Assembly (NCBI GenBank): GCA_023014485.1
Contig: JAJOZX010005804.1
Location: 124,001 to 188,000, forward strand
Origin: Bathynomus jamesi
Taxonomy: Eukaryota > Arthropoda > Malacostraca > Isopoda > Cirolanidae
Direction: 5' to 3'
DNA length: 64,000 bases
The position numbers were made by a program, and so were the translations under genes. The notes beneath the pieces are model-generated. The model did not search any database. It saw nothing but the letters and a program-made list of their open reading frames with translations, and was not told the DNA's origin. Shown piece after piece: positions 41,514 through 53,964 of the stretch (positions are counted from its first letter, which is position 1; each line of letters opens with the position of its first letter).

Positions 41514-43477
41514 ATGGACAGTGCGGAATTGAAAAAGTTAAAAAAGAAAAGGGGGGCAAAGTTGGGAGCTGTTACAAAGGCTGTGAACACTTTTAACAAT
41601 ATTACACAACCAGGTAAGGAAAATTTGGAGAGTGTAATTCTTAAATTGGAAATTAAAAAGAAGGAAATAATAGCCATTAATGAGAGTATTTCAGAGTTAG
41701 TTGAATCCGAAATGGCTGAAGAACAATTGATAGACCTTTACGCTGATGATGATGATCAGGTAATCTCAATTGAACAGCAAATAAGGAGACTACGGTCTCG
41801 TTTGACTGACTTAACACCAAAAAAACCTAATTCTGATTTTAATCAAAGTAGGGCTAACCTTCAACAAAATTTAAGTGGCATGCTAAATCCTGAGTCACAA
41901 GAATTGAGGGCTCAGTTACCCATTTTGCTAGTACCAACATTTGAAGGGGACACGGTACAATTCCCATCTTTCATTGACAAATTTGAGAATTTAATAGGTA
42001 ATAAACCTTATATTTCAACTGTTGAAAAGTTTAGTTACTTAACTAGTTCCCTTAAAGGCCCAGCCTATAACCTAATAGCCTATTTACCAGCCGTAGGGGA
42101 TTCATATGAAGTAGCTATTGATCTTTTAAAACGTAATTACATTAATAAAGATGAGATTGTATATGAATTATCTCAAAAATTTTTGAATTTGCACCCATAA
42201 AAGATAACCATAGTGATATGGAAATTTTTTATACAAAATTAGAAGCTATTATAGGACAACTGGTTAGCAATGAGATAGATATTAAAGCTTCATCTTGGAT
42301 TATACAAAGCATAGTACTTAGGTGCCTTCCTTCGAGGGTTAAAGATATTTTAATTCTAAAGACGGGAGAAAATTATCCTAATTTAGAACAAATAAGAAAA
42401 CACTTCCCCAATATCCTAACTAATTACAAATTGAGAGATTTTCCAACACATAAGACCCAGACTATGGATAAACCAAAGACTGTTCCCAGAGACCAACTAG
42501 CTACAGCCAAACAGACAAAACTTGATACTGTAGAATCAAATGTGACCAACTATAATACACGAACACCTACATTACAGAACTTTAATGTAACTGCTGCCTC
42601 AACTTACACACCACATTGCAAATTTTGTGCAAGTAATGAACACAGTAGTATTGGGTGTGACAAATATTCAGACTTTAACCAAAGGGCTAAAAGATGTGAA
42701 CAGTTGAACCTGTGTAAAAAGTGTACTGGCCAGGGACATTATAAGAAAGACTGTAAATCTAGGTTAAGATTCAAGTGTAAGTTTTGTAAAAGTTTACGAC
42801 ATGTCTCATCAATGTGTGATTCACCAAAGTGTCCAAACAATAGTACTCAAACTCAAAAGATACCTCCCCCAAACAAAGGTAACAAAGAAAATGCCACTTT
42901 CATGGGACATTCTGCTTGTTCAAACAATGTAACAAGAAACACTGAGATTCTTTTACCAACTATTACTTTGGACTTAGTGAATAGTGAGGGTAGTACCACT
43001 CCAGTAAGATGTCTTATAGACTGTGGTTCTCAACAAACATTTGTTTCAAAAAATGTAGTTAATAAATTGGGTTTGACACCAAACCCGAATGAACAAAACC
43101 TCAATATTGCATCCTTTGTTAAGGATAACTCGGACAAAAATAGCTATAAGACAATTGACCTGGAACTACATTTAGAAAGTAAATTCAAGAAAATTGAAGC
43201 AGTTATTATTTCTAAAGTAGGACAAAACAAACTGGTTATACCCAAACTAGAACAAACCATAAATCATTTGGGAAAACACTACAAAATAGCTGATAGACAT
43301 ATCACTAACAACACAGTAGCTAACATTGAAATGCTAATAGGGGCAGATTATATTAATCTTATTCATAAGGGCATAGTAGAGATAGGTAATGGTATAGCTA
43401 TTCAGACTCCATCAGGGATAGCCCCTTTGGGTGACCTATCAGAATACAACCTAGACCTAAACCAAAACAGTTCATGA
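41514..43477 (+). pseudogene. gag: BEL-3 gag and protease
   Basis: It starts MDSAELKKLKKKRGAKLG at 41514. The DUF1759-type core (PTFEGDTVQFPSFIDKFENL, KDEIVYELSQKFLNLHP) ends in a frame change at about 42200. The next frame (from 42218) carries three zinc knuckles (CKFCASNEHSSIGC, CKKCTGQGHYKKDC, CKFCKSLRHVSSMC) and the protease region CLIDCGSQQTFVS (about 43010). The usual D-S/T-G is D-C-G here. A stop at 43475-43477 lies inside the region that links to pol in BEL-1. The domain order is the same as in BEL-1 throughout. Confidence 0.9.
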
Positions 43478-46400
43478 CCAACAAATACTATGTGCCTCAA
43501 CTCAGTCCTACATAACACCTGTAAGAATAGCAACACTTTGAATAATATTATCTCAACTGAGAACATTAATTCATCATTATCAAATGAAACTTTGGATGAG
43601 GCAATTCAAACTTTATGGTTGCTAGAATCTGTGGGTATACATGACACAAATCAAACTTCAGAAGATCAGTTAATGGTAGAAAGATTTGAAGACACCATTC
43701 AGTGCAAAGACAATAGTTATTTTATTGAGTTACCTTGGAAAATAAATTGTCCAACTTTAAGAGACAATCTCAAAGTAGCTAAAGGACATTTATATAAAGT
43801 AATGAAAAAACTCAAACAAGATGATAATGTAAAAATATATAATAATGTCTTCAAAGAACAGCTACAGAAAGGCTTCATTGAAGAAGTAACAAATAACCCT
43901 TTTAAAAAAGATGGTTGTCATTATTTAACCCACAGGGGGGTTTATCGACAAGATGCCCCAAAAAAACTCAGAGTAGTATAACTGTAGCCTCAAAGACAGT
44001 GAAAACACAGTTTGAATGATTGCTTGATTGAGGGTCCTAATCTCATTTCTGACCTTGTGAAGATCTTATTGAGGTTCAGGTTAGGCAAATATGCCGTACA
44101 AAGTGACATTTCAAAGGCATTTTTGAGAATAAATCTTAAAAATGAATATGATAAGAACCAACTTAGGTTCTTATGGTTCAAGGATCCATTTGATTTGAAT
44201 AAAGGGTTCATAACCTATAGATTTAATGTTGTGTTGTTTGGAGCCAATTGCTCACCTAGCCTATTAGCATTGACAATTAGACATCATTTAAACCAGTTTA
44301 ATAACTCTTTAACATTGAACTTCCTTAAGGAACATTTTTACGTAGACAATCTAATAGGCTCAACGACAACAAAATCTGAATTATCTGAAGTCTATGAACA
44401 CTCTCAAAACATTATGCAACAAGGTAACTTTGAACTTAGAGAGTGGATTTCAAATGATGAGGATTTAAACAAAAAGATTTTAAAGGATAATAATGGTCTT
44501 ACTGAGCCATCAGACAGAGTTAAAACTTTAGGTATGAACTGGTATTTGGATGCAACTTCTAACAGTCATGATTCAATCTGTACTAAAGGTTTTAAACTTG
44601 ATGAGGAAGCAAATACTAAAAGACAAATATTATCAGAGGCTTCCAAAATTTTTGATCCTATGGGTCTATTCCTGCCTTCAACAATAAAATCAAAGATTCT
44701 CCTCCAAGAAATTTGGAGGACAAATGTTGGATGGGATGATCCAATAACAAATGAAAATCAAAAATCTTGGAAGAAGTTAGCTACTGATTTAACAAAAGTG
44801 CAGAACATTAAAATTCAAAGGTGCTGTGGGTTTAGGGATAAGCCCCAGAGACTTCAGGTGTTTGCTGATGCAAGCACACAAGCTTATGGGTGCTGTGCGT
44901 ATCTTGTAAGCCCTACAGAAAGTCATCTAATTTATGCAAAAGGGAAAGTTGCACCTCTCAAACCTACCCGAACCATACCTCAATTGGAACTATTGGCTGC
45001 TACATTAGCCATTAAAACCATTTCATTGCTTAAGGATGCTTACTATGATGTGTTTTTAACTCATATCCACGTCTGGCTTGACAGTCAGATTTGTCTTGCC
45101 TGGATACGGAATGATAGCATTAATAGTAAGAATATCTTTGTAAGAAATAGGCTAAAAGAAATAGCTGACGCTAATGAAAGCCTACAAGTAAACTTTCACT
45201 ATGTTCCAACTAAACAGAATCCAGCAGACTTTCTGACCAGAGGTTTATCCTACAAGTTGTTGAAGTCAAACAAAACTTGGTTTATGGGACCTAAGTGGCT
45301 CTGTAATACAGACCAATGGCCTGTGGAACAAGTTAACTTGACATTAAATTAATCTTTTCAAATGAAAAGGTTGAACCAATCACTAATTATGAACAGTATT
45401 CTGATTTCAACAAACTTGTCAGGGTTACAGCCTACTGTTTGAGGTTTGCTCACAACTGTTTAACTACAATTAACAAACAGCTAAATAAAAATAATCATAA
45501 TTATACAGAAGTTGCAACCAAATACTGGATGGATAGGCCAAGCACAACAAAAAGAGTACAATAAAGAGTTAGAATTCTTAACTAATGGGAAACAAACAAA
45601 AGAACCTGTACCATCAGTAGTTGTGGATCTAAACTTGTTCAGAGATGAGGAAGGCCTTCTAAGGTGTAAAGGGAGATTAGACAAATCAAAACTGTCATAC
45701 AAAAGCAAAAATCCAATCCTTTTACCTAGATTTAGCTATTTGACAACATTAATCATCAGAAAAACACACAATGATGTATATCATATGGGGGGTACCACAG
45801 ACACTAACTACATTAAGAAAAACTTATTGGATACCCAAGGGAAGGATCACTGTTAAAACAGTCCTGAGTGAGTGTGTCACATGTAGGCGTATTCATGCTA
45901 GGCCCTATAGGAAACCAAATCCTCCTGCTTTGCCAGAGGAGAGAGTTACTCTCAACAGACCCTTTGAGACTGTAGGCATTGACTATACAGGAGCATTGAC
46001 TGTAGGGGTGGGTGACACTGAACAAAAAATGTACATTGTACTGTTTACATGTGCTGCTTCACGAGCTGTTTATTTGGATGTTGTGGAGGACCTTACAGCA
46101 GAATCTTTTGTTGCTGTCTTTAAGAGATTCTGTGCACGACATTCAGTACCAAAGACAGTTTGGACTGACAATGCTACATATTTCAAAGCTGGTGAACAAG
46201 TCATCCACGACTTGTTAAGCAATGAAATCACACAATTATATATACAAAATTCAAACATAAAGTGGAAGTATATTCCGGTTGCCTCTCCTTGGTATGGTTC
46301 TATCTGGGAGAGGAATATACAAACGGTAAAGAATTGCTTGAAGAAAGCAATTGGCAAAAAACAGATACACTTATTTGGGTTACTCACTCTCCTGGCTGAG

Positions 46401-47067
46401 ATTGAGAACATCATTAACAATAGACCACTCACTTATGTGAGTGACAACATTAATGACCCGGAACCATTAACTCCAAATCATTTGATTCGGGGAGAACAAG
46501 TTAGTCTCCTGCCGGACTACAATATAGACTCTTCAGAAGACCCAAACTGGACTCAACGACATAATGAACTCCAGACTAAGTTACAACATTTAATTAGAGT
46601 TAAAGCTCATTTCATTAAACAGTGGAAAACTGAGTACTTGATGGGTCTAAGGGAGAGATAAACAAATGACTAAGAAGGATTGGTCTGACATAATTAAGGT
46701 AGGGGACCATGTTCTCATACATGACAGTACTCCAAGACAATACTGGCCTCTGGCTAGAGTTTCAGAACTCAGACCAGGGGCAGACGGGGTAACAAGAGTG
46801 GTCAAATTAAGGACTTCAACGGGTGACACAACAAGAGACATTTCTCTTTTGTACCCTTTAGAGTCTGGACCCAAAACAATGGACTTTGGAGAACCTTCTC
46901 CACTGACAGTAACAACTGGAGACACTGAACTTCCAGTAACTATTCCTTTGACAGTAGGAGTGGTAACGCATCCTACTACAACATTGACAGACACAAGACC
47001 TCAGCGACAAACAGCATTAAAGGCGCGACTATTTTTACAACAAAAAATAGATGCTGGGGAATTGTAA
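43478..47067 (+). pseudogene. pol: BEL-3 pol
   Basis: The pieces in order are LDEAIQTLWLLESVG (43.6 kb; the Trp here is a stop in BEL-1), the pre-RT domain to LRVV (43981), and RT with SDISKAFLRINL and YVDNLIGS (44012 on). RNase H follows (VFADASTQAYGCC; QLELLAATLA) to 45352. Integrase comes next, with its zinc domain (45.7-45.9 kb), GIDYTGALTVG, WTDNATYF and WERNIQTVKN (46.0-46.3 kb), and then the C-terminal tail to QQKIDAGEL (47067). Frame breaks lie near 43980, 45350, 45790 and 46660. The polymerase box is YVDN, as in BEL-1. Confidence 0.92.
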
Positions 47068-47305
47068 TTTTATCTTCTAACTTTCATTTTTTCTTTTCTT
47101 ATGGTAAAGACCATAGACAGTTTCATCCTATGGATGTATATTTTCTCTTCTAATTAAATGCTACACCTTCTCCATGAGAAGGTGAGGATAGGCACTGTTA
47201 ATCAGATTAACAGGCATTTACAGTTAAATAGTTAGCTAGTCTACACTCAGACACAAAAATTGGTGACAATGACACCAAAATTTTTATCTCCCGGGGCCCC
47301 CAGTA

Positions 47306-47980
47306 TATGGAAAACTGATGAGTGGGTAGTTGGGAGGTAACGAAAATGGTTCACTGAGTAGGTAGGTAGTTAATCTAACAATTATTAAATTCCTTTTATG
47401 TCAATAACTGGGTGGATGAAACCAATTGGTTGCTCACCAGAGTTATTCTCCACACTAGTATTTATATACTGTGTGGGAGGAGCGTGCTCGGTAATAGATA
47501 CATTACCGCTCAACCAACCGAGGAAAAAACCAAGACAACGCTGGTGAAAAAAGCCCCGCGAAGAGGAGAACAAAGGGAGAACGAAACGAGGAACGGGCGA
47601 GAGGACGTACCAGCAAGTGCGCTCTCGACAATTACACAACCGGAGAAGGGAGAGACTCCAATAACTAAAAGTAAGTGACTAATTGAGTTTTTACACCAGT
47701 AAGTTAATCACATTAAATTAAGCTGGGTCAGACAAGTTAGGTCTACATTGTGGCCTAAGACCCAGCATCAACTCATAGCTTAACAAAGGTGAAGGTAGAT
47801 TGCCCTAACCTAATCTTGTGAGGAATCCTACTGTGGACCTCAATTTATCTGCCCGCTCTGGACCATTTCCGGAATCTCTAGGCTGACCCCTCTAGGCAAG
47901 ACTTGATCTACTCTATAGTTAGACTGGAGATATAAGGGGTGGGTTAATTGTGGACCAATTCATACAGAGCATTTTTCGCA
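47306..47980 (+). repeat. BEL-3 3' LTR
   Basis: Follows a C-rich tract (CCCGGGGCCCCCAG, about 47291-47303). It starts TATGG, ends TTTTTCGCA and is followed by TSD CAAAT. Confidence 0.95.
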
Positions 47981-48173
47981 CAAATATTGCTGTGACGGTT
48001 TTTCTTTGCCAGCGCCAAACATGTTTTAGTTATGCACATTTTGATTTTGTTACTTTAATTGTGAAAAGAAATAAAAATTTTTATACCAAAATTCATGGGT
48101 TTTTTAATTGAGGAGCAAAGGAACCCCAAACTTACTTTAATCCCTGGGCTCCGTAGAGGTTAATCCGCTCTTG

Positions 48174-48590
48174 ACCGTGGGATACGAGGCATTATTGATA
48201 TTTCTTATCTCTTCAGCAAATGAGAATGAATCCTTAACCATATAATTATTCGTTGAAAATTCAGAAAGTATTGAAATGAATAATTTGGCTAAGTTATGAT
48301 GAAAAGTATTAATTGCAAATAAAACTAGACGACATGAAGTATTATGTTCATAAACTTTGGAAGTCCATAAGACTTCATGTGGAATTCTGGGATGAGAACC
48401 AAAGGCGCATAGGAAGTTGTAATCTGTTTCACTTTAACGTATTCTCCGCTACTACAGAAAGGCCTTGTAACTTCTGTTAATTTTTTTTCCACTTGAAATG
48501 CTTCAAACTTAAATTAAATTTTTTGAATAACTCTAAAATAATTAATTGTAAAAAAGGTTGTTGATAAGAAACTATAGCCCCAGGGCCGTT
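48174..48590. other. spacer without recognisable gene
   Basis: AT-rich stretch between the BEL-3 surroundings and hAT-3. Nothing recognised. Confidence 0.5.
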
Positions 48591-48734
48591 TCCTAGCATA
48601 ATCAGACTAAGGGCCACTTAGGGCCCTGCTGCTACTAGGGGGCCCCTAGACAGGCTCCCAGGTCATAGCTCAGTGGGCAAGAATAGGAATATAGCTGAAG
48701 TTATTATTAATATTATTGTTATTATTATTATCCT

Positions 48735-48768
<34 letters not shown>

Positions 48769-50548
48769 GTCGTATTAATTAAAGTTTTTGTATGAGACAA
48801 TTGTGATAAAACGGAGACAAACGAAACGTTTTGGTCGTTATGTGTAAATAACTATTGTGAGATCTTATTTCTATATTATTTAACTTTATTCTTACTATAT
48901 GCTTATACTTTCCGAAATGCTTAATTTTTCTAGTATTGTAAAACATTATATTATTATTATTATTATTATCATGATTATTATTATTATTTAGCAGATTAGT
49001 TGTGGTTAACTAGATGTGACTTCGTGCATCTTGGAAAATGAAACGACATTATCCATCAGGAGCTGAAAAACGGAAAAAAAAGAAAATAGAGGAGGAGAAG
49101 CTTTCCAGTAGCACAGGTGAGATGTGCCACTCGTATATTCTTATGATTAAAGTTCAGGCAACTAGGTTAGGTAGACCATCAAGCTAGGCAAGTGCTCAGG
49201 AATCGTGTAGAGTAAGCTAGTCTCTGTAATATTTATATTTCGAAATGTGAAATTTAATGGATCACATCTCCTCAAATTCTGTTCACACAGATCAATTATC
49301 AAACAAGATAAGAAAGAGTATTTTAGCAAAATATAACAGAATATGTAATATTATGTCCTTCTCAGGAGCACTACTGAAATATTTGGAAAAGCCATCCTCA
49401 GCAAAGCCTGATGAGCATCATGAGCCAACAGCAGGACCATCCTCTATGCAACCTCAAACACCAGTAGAAGTAGAGCCTGATGAACCAACAAGTGGCCCAT
49501 CTTCTGTTCAACTTCAAACACCACACACAGGCATTTCTACTGAGCAACAAGAACCAAGATCTGCTCCACTGCTTGATCCGTATGACTGGCCAGTTGTCCT
49601 GTCAGATGCCTTGAAGACAGATCTGGTGTCTCGAAGACCATTTCAAATCAGTCCAGATTTCACATTCCCTAAAAGAGAGGACGGTAGAAGCTTTCATCAC
49701 CATTACATGTACAGAACATTAATGAATGGGGGAAAAAAAAAGCGAAGCTGGCTGATGTACTCTAGAAGGAATGATGCTCTTTATTGCTTCTGCTGCAAGG
49801 TGTTTTCAAGGAAGTCGTACAAACTAATTACGGATGGACTTTCAGACTGGATAAACGTTGGTTCGCTTCTGAAAGGCCATGAAAATAGTTCAGAACATGC
49901 AGATAACATGGCAACATGGAAGGATCTGGAACTGCGGCTAAAAACTGGGAGGACCATTGACCAAACTGAAATGTCATTAATGGAGGTAGAGCGAAGACGC
50001 TGGCGAGATGTTCTCACACGTCTTGTAAGTATAATCGAATCAATGGCAGAGTCTCAGAGAGAAACCTTGCTTTCAGGGGATCTTCCTCTACATTGTACAA
50101 TGTTGGCAGGGAGATTTCATATGATGATGTTATTGATGATTTCGTCCAGAAAAAATCTAGGAGGCAAAAATTTTGAAGATACAAATTGTTCTGTATAACT
50201 GTTAGCTATTACACGATTGTATTGTAGAGTTAGTAATTGTTTGGTAGTTGATAATTGCATTATTTTTTTATACATAGTTCTGTGTCATTTATTCTAAATA
50301 ATGTATAAGCTCATTTTCAAGAATTTCATGAAGAGTATTTTTTCTGTTTGTCCTCTGAAAGTACATATTTGTTGTTTTGGACATAAATGTTTCATTAAAA
50401 TTGTTTCATAATTGTGTTTTATTAACACAGCCATTTTTTTTTGTGTGTGTGCTGAGGTGATGTAGTAAGGCGTGAGTTGGTGGATGGAGGGGTGGGGCCT
50501 CAAATGGGTATACTGCTTAGGGCCCCCTAATGGCCAGAAACGGTCCTG
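48591..50548 (+). mobile_element. hAT-3, internally deleted hAT transposon
   Basis: Starts CAGGGCCGTTTCC and ends as the inverse of CAGGACCGTTTCTGG. Perfect 8-bp TSD TATAGCCC at 48583-48590 and 50549-50556. Inside is a transposase gene that keeps its zinc-finger start and last residues but not its catalytic core. ATT/AAT trinucleotide runs at about 48704-48770 and 48950-48990 form inverted microsatellites in the 5' region. Confidence 0.94.
49038..50198 (+). pseudogene. hAT-3 transposase (ZMYM1-like), two exons, catalytic core deleted
   Basis: Exon 1 (49038-49116) reads MKRHYPSGAEKRKKKKIEEE, a charged start usual in this family. It ends at a GT donor (CAG/GTGAGA). A pyrimidine-rich acceptor CTTCTCAG ends at 49365. 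Joining the two keeps the frame and gives GALLKYLEKPSSAK. Exon 2 has a Pro/Ser/Thr-rich linker, then the TTF-type zinc finger (RRNDALYCFCCKVFSRKSYK, LKGHENSSEHADN) and the start of the helical region (VERRRWRDVLTRLVSIIES). After about 50080 the sequence jumps: another frame reads EISYDDVIDDFVQKKSRR, the extreme C-terminus of such transposases (compare EQISYDDIID in hAT-2). The RNase H-fold core is therefore deleted. The remaining protein might still bind DNA. Confidence 0.82.
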
Positions 50549-50556
50549 TATAGCCC

Positions 50557-51791
50557 TCTTTGGTCTCGATAAGAGAAACGATCCGAAATCGGTCATTTTA
50601 ACTCGTCGAAACGACAGCTAATGAATTTTGAAATCTAAAATTTGTGAAAAGGACTAAAATTTGCACTACTGAAGCAGAAAAGTAAATTTTGAGGAAAAAA
50701 ATTATTTCCTTTGAGAAACTTTCCTTAAAATTAAAAAAAAAGTTCATTAAACAAACTCGTGACGCACCGAATACGTCCTTATCTAACTTAGAAATTTGGC
50801 TTTCTGATAATTTAGAATTTTGTTCATTATAAAATGAATTTTGTTTCAAGAATGAAATGAATTTCCTGAAATTTTCAGTTGAAGAAAGTATATAATGGAA
50901 CATACTTTATCACTCCAACTTCACTGAACTTACCGACAACCAACAAACTCCAGTATAACATACTTCATCTTAAGCTAGAATGAAACGATTAGTCTAACTT
51001 TAATTTAAAACTGAAATTATTCATTACTACGAAATTTTTGTTTTAAAGAAGTTTCTCTGAAAAGAAACTCGGTACTGAAATTAAAATTTTATACTTTTAA
51101 ATTTTTAAATTTACGAGTTTTTTTTATTGTTGTTGTTGTTGTTCAACTCTTCATTTTGTATATTACGTTTCATTCTACTCGTAGTATAGTCAGTAACTCG
51201 GAAGCCTAAATCATTCGATTCCGATAAAGTTATTTATTTTATTTAAACAATTAAATTTAAAAAATAAAGTTTTAATTATTTGCTCGCGTATTTCATGAAT
51301 AAGAAAACGCTTAACTCGCATTAATTCAAAGTAAAAATGGATTTAAATGTAATTTTAGAATTACTTGATATATGTAGCACCTGAAAATTTGTGGCAACAC
51401 TCGTACAATTAACGAGTGACTTCGTTTAAATGCGTCGCGTCGCGTCGGTGGACATATTTGACGCATCAAACATGTGCCACACAAAAGTCTGCGTTCATTG
51501 GCGGGAAACGAGAACTTTTGTCAGATTTTTTACTGCAAACTTGTCACGATTATTTGCTAAAATGAGAGGTACGAGTATAGCCTACTGTATTAGAATGAAA
51601 TGAAATGCTTTGTAGAACACTCGAAACAGAAAAGTTTGAGTGTAAAAATAAAGCCCATAGTCAGTTGTCATAGATATGAAATTCAAGAAATTCTAAATTT
51701 TATAATATATATATATATAAGCAGAGCCTTCGGCTCCCTGCCCTAAGGGCGGGGTTTGTGCTTCGCAAACTCACCTACGGCGAGGGGGTAC
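50557..51791. other. AT-rich spacer without recognisable gene
   Basis: No coding sense. A short CG-rich patch (GTCGCGTCGCGTCGG, about 51431-51447) and a small (TA)n near 51704-51719 are the only distinctive points. Confidence 0.55.
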
Positions 51792-52077
51792 CCGGTCGAT
51801 TCGCCGACGGACGTTTTGCCGACAGACATTTTGCCGACGGACGTTTCGCCGAACGGACGATTCGCCGAACGGACGATTCGCCGAACGGACGATTCGCCGA
51901 ATGGACTGTCATTAATATTTCTATGACAAAATACACACACACACATGTTATTAAAGGTTATTATTAAATGTTATTGAATTATTTAGTTAAAATATTAAAT
52001 TATGTTAAATTGACAGTTATAGACGCTTGACGTAAAAACATAGATACCTTTTTTAAATAAATTTATATCGATAATAC

Positions 52078-52129
<52 letters not shown>

Positions 52130-52861
52130 ATATATATCTCTTTCTCGGTGTATATTGTATAATTTAAAACTTTCGTTTTAGACCATGGAATTCACTTTGA
52201 CGGTGTCCAGCGAATTTTTCTACAACAATTTGTCTAAAGATACAATTCATCTACAACAATTTGTCTACAACAATTAGTCTACAGATACAATTTAACTACA
52301 CTAATTTGTCTACAGATACAATTTAACTACAATAATTTGTCTACAGATACAATTTGTCTCGAGAAACTATCACTAATATTATTTAAAAAAATGACGATTG
52401 GTTAGGTTAAGTCGTGATATTTTCGTATATTTTAACAGTAAACTAACGAAAATATCATGACTTAACCTAACCAATCGTCAAGGGTGTACTAACTTTTTAT
52501 GGCCTTTCTCTGAATCAATAAATTGAAGAGGCATTGTGGGTTACTGAACAGTGAACAATGTAAAAGTTCCAGGATGACTGCAATTTTAAGTGCGAAAACC
52601 TAAGACATAAGTTACTAAGATTTAATAAAAGGCAACAAACGTTTCAGAATAGCTTAAACTATAAAGGCACAAACGCAAGACTTAAATTATAAAAGTTAAC
52701 AACTAATTTTCAAATTTAAATTATTTTTTTTTTTTATTAATAACAGTCCATTCGGCGAATCGTCCGTTCGGCGAATCGTCCGTTCTGCGAATCGTCCGTT
52801 CGGCGAAACAGCCGTCGGCGAATCGTCCGTTCGGCAAAACGTCCGTCGGCGAATCGACCGG
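51792..52861. mobile_element. element with minisatellite-type terminal inverted repeats
   Basis: The left end (51792-51918) is a tandem array of about 17-bp units (CGCCGAACGGACGATT) after CCGGTCGATTCGCC. The right end (52735-52861) is the inverse of the same array and ends GGCGAATCGACCGG. The inner limits also pair (ATGGACTGTCATTAAT). The 1070-bp element holds (TA)n, direct repeats of TTTGTCTACAGATACAATTT (52220-52350) and a hairpin, but no transposase. TIRs built of tandem repeats are known from the Rehavkus type of MuDR-like transposons. That link is only a suggestion. I found no TSD. Confidence 0.7.
52391..52482. repeat. foldback repeat E
   Basis: Arms GACGATTGGTTAGGTTAAGT and its inverse close over about 25 bases. 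The inner part (GATATTTTCGT / ACGAAAATATC) also pairs. It shares TTGGTTAGGTTAA and GATATTTTC with hairpins near 17.3 and 17.8 kb. Confidence 0.8.
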
Positions 52862-53374
52862 CCACGGTTCTTTTATACATTTTATGCCATTTTATATTGT
52901 GTTTACACTAAATATGTCTTTGTAATAAAGTTGTCACTATTTACTTTGTTTCTGTTCATCATTTAGTAATTAGGGATCAAATTAAAATCTTTTACATTTA
53001 TTTATTTATTTTTCCGAGGAAGGAATTAAGTTATTTACAGTACATTCATTCCTATGAGAATATTGATTTCACTTAGCGCTGTTTCGGTTAGCGCTCCGAT
53101 TTCGCAGAACCAATTAAGAGTGCTAACTTGGTCAGTGCTGTCAGAAGATCGTCTCAACTCTTTAGCTATCCTGAGTATTGAATCGGAACTCACGAGAGCT
53201 CTTAGCTATACAGATCTTATTGACTCTTTCGCTGCTCAGCAATCTCGGCAGAAACTGCTTTGAGTATTCTAGAACGGTCGATTTCGTAACTAAACATAAA
53301 GATTGTAAAGATAACCTACAATGCATTTCTGTTATATTACATATTATATATATATATATATATATTACATATTA

Positions 53375-53405
<31 letters not shown>

Positions 53406-53408
53406 TTG
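52862..53408. other. spacer with (TA)n tracts
   Basis: No gene. Around 53050-53260 one frame reads SESVSAPISQ-like words and NQLRVLTWSVLSEDRLNSLA, then ILSIESELTRALSYTDLIDS. This resembles a short worn piece of the hAT dimerisation tail (RLxxLAxLSIE...D.ID.FA). Two (TA)n tracts lie at about 53344-53392. Confidence 0.5.
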
Positions 53409-53607
53409 GGTTGTTTAACCTCCTTCGCAACATCTGAGGTCATATGACGGAGGGGACCTACAGCTTTACGTGGGATCCGAACCACGGGTCGCTACATAAT
53501 CTGAGCGCAGAGGACGGTCTCCCATCCAACTACTACCCAGACCCAATGTCGCTTAACTTCGCTGATCTCCGAGAAGCGGTGTTACGACATCGGCCACTAC
53601 GTAGCCC
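53409..53607 (-). mobile_element. 5S rRNA-derived SINE (SINE3 type)
   Basis: On the minus strand the first 95 bases line up with 5S rRNA: CACCGCTTCTCGGAGATC, then GCGAAGTTAAGCGACATTGG, then GTTGGATGGGAGACCG. These include the box A and box C parts of the 5S internal promoter for RNA polymerase III. An unrelated tail follows (ATGTAGCGACCCGTGG to GGAGGTTAAACAACCC) and ends in A-rich and (TA)n sequence. The same tail occurs at 60676-60840. A 5S-headed unit plus tail repeated in the same genome is the definition of a SINE3. Confidence 0.88.
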
Positions 53608-53830
53608 ATATATATATATATATATATATTTATGTTATATATATATACATATATATATTATCATAATATATATAATATATTATGATTGATATAAAAATAC
53701 CTTATATGTTAAGCTATATTTTGCTAGAGTAAATGCCTAAACCATTTGACTGCATTTTACTGAAAACCCTTATATCAAATAACTATTTATTGCTAAATGG
53801 TAACGATTGCTGTGTGTGTGTATATATATA

Positions 53831-53885
<55 letters not shown>

Positions 53886-53900
53886 ATATATATATATGGG
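53608..53900. repeat. (TA)n-rich microsatellite block
   Basis: TA runs at about 53609-53680 and 53820-53900, partly TATG/TGTG variants. Open frames here encode only Tyr/Ile repeats and are not genes. Confidence 0.85.
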
Positions 53901-53964
53901 ATGAATTTCACAAAAACACGTGAAATGAATGAATGCTGCAAACCCACAAGGAAAAAGAAAAACG

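Larger units (their letters stand above)
40520..47980 (+). mobile_element. BEL-3, BEL/Pao element with near-identical LTRs but broken ORFs
   Basis: LTRs 40520-41196 (677 bp) and 47306-47980 (675 bp) differ at only a handful of positions. The perfect 5-bp TSD CAAAT flanks it (40515-40519 and 47981-47985). Primer site TGATGGCCCGTGTGGGG begins at 41198. Gag, protease, RT, RNase H and integrase are all present, but interrupted by about six frame changes or stops. It is the reference for reading BEL-2 and shares family traits with BEL-1. Confidence 0.96.
40310..48173. mobile_element. possible degraded hAT MITE enclosing BEL-3
   Basis: The left end CAGGGCCAGATTAAG (40310) and the inverse of the right end CAAGAGCGGATTAAC (to 48173) are similar. 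The 8-bp flanks ATTGTGGG and ACCGTGGG match at 6 of 8. BEL-3 sits between. The match is weak, so I hold this only as a candidate. Confidence 0.35.
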
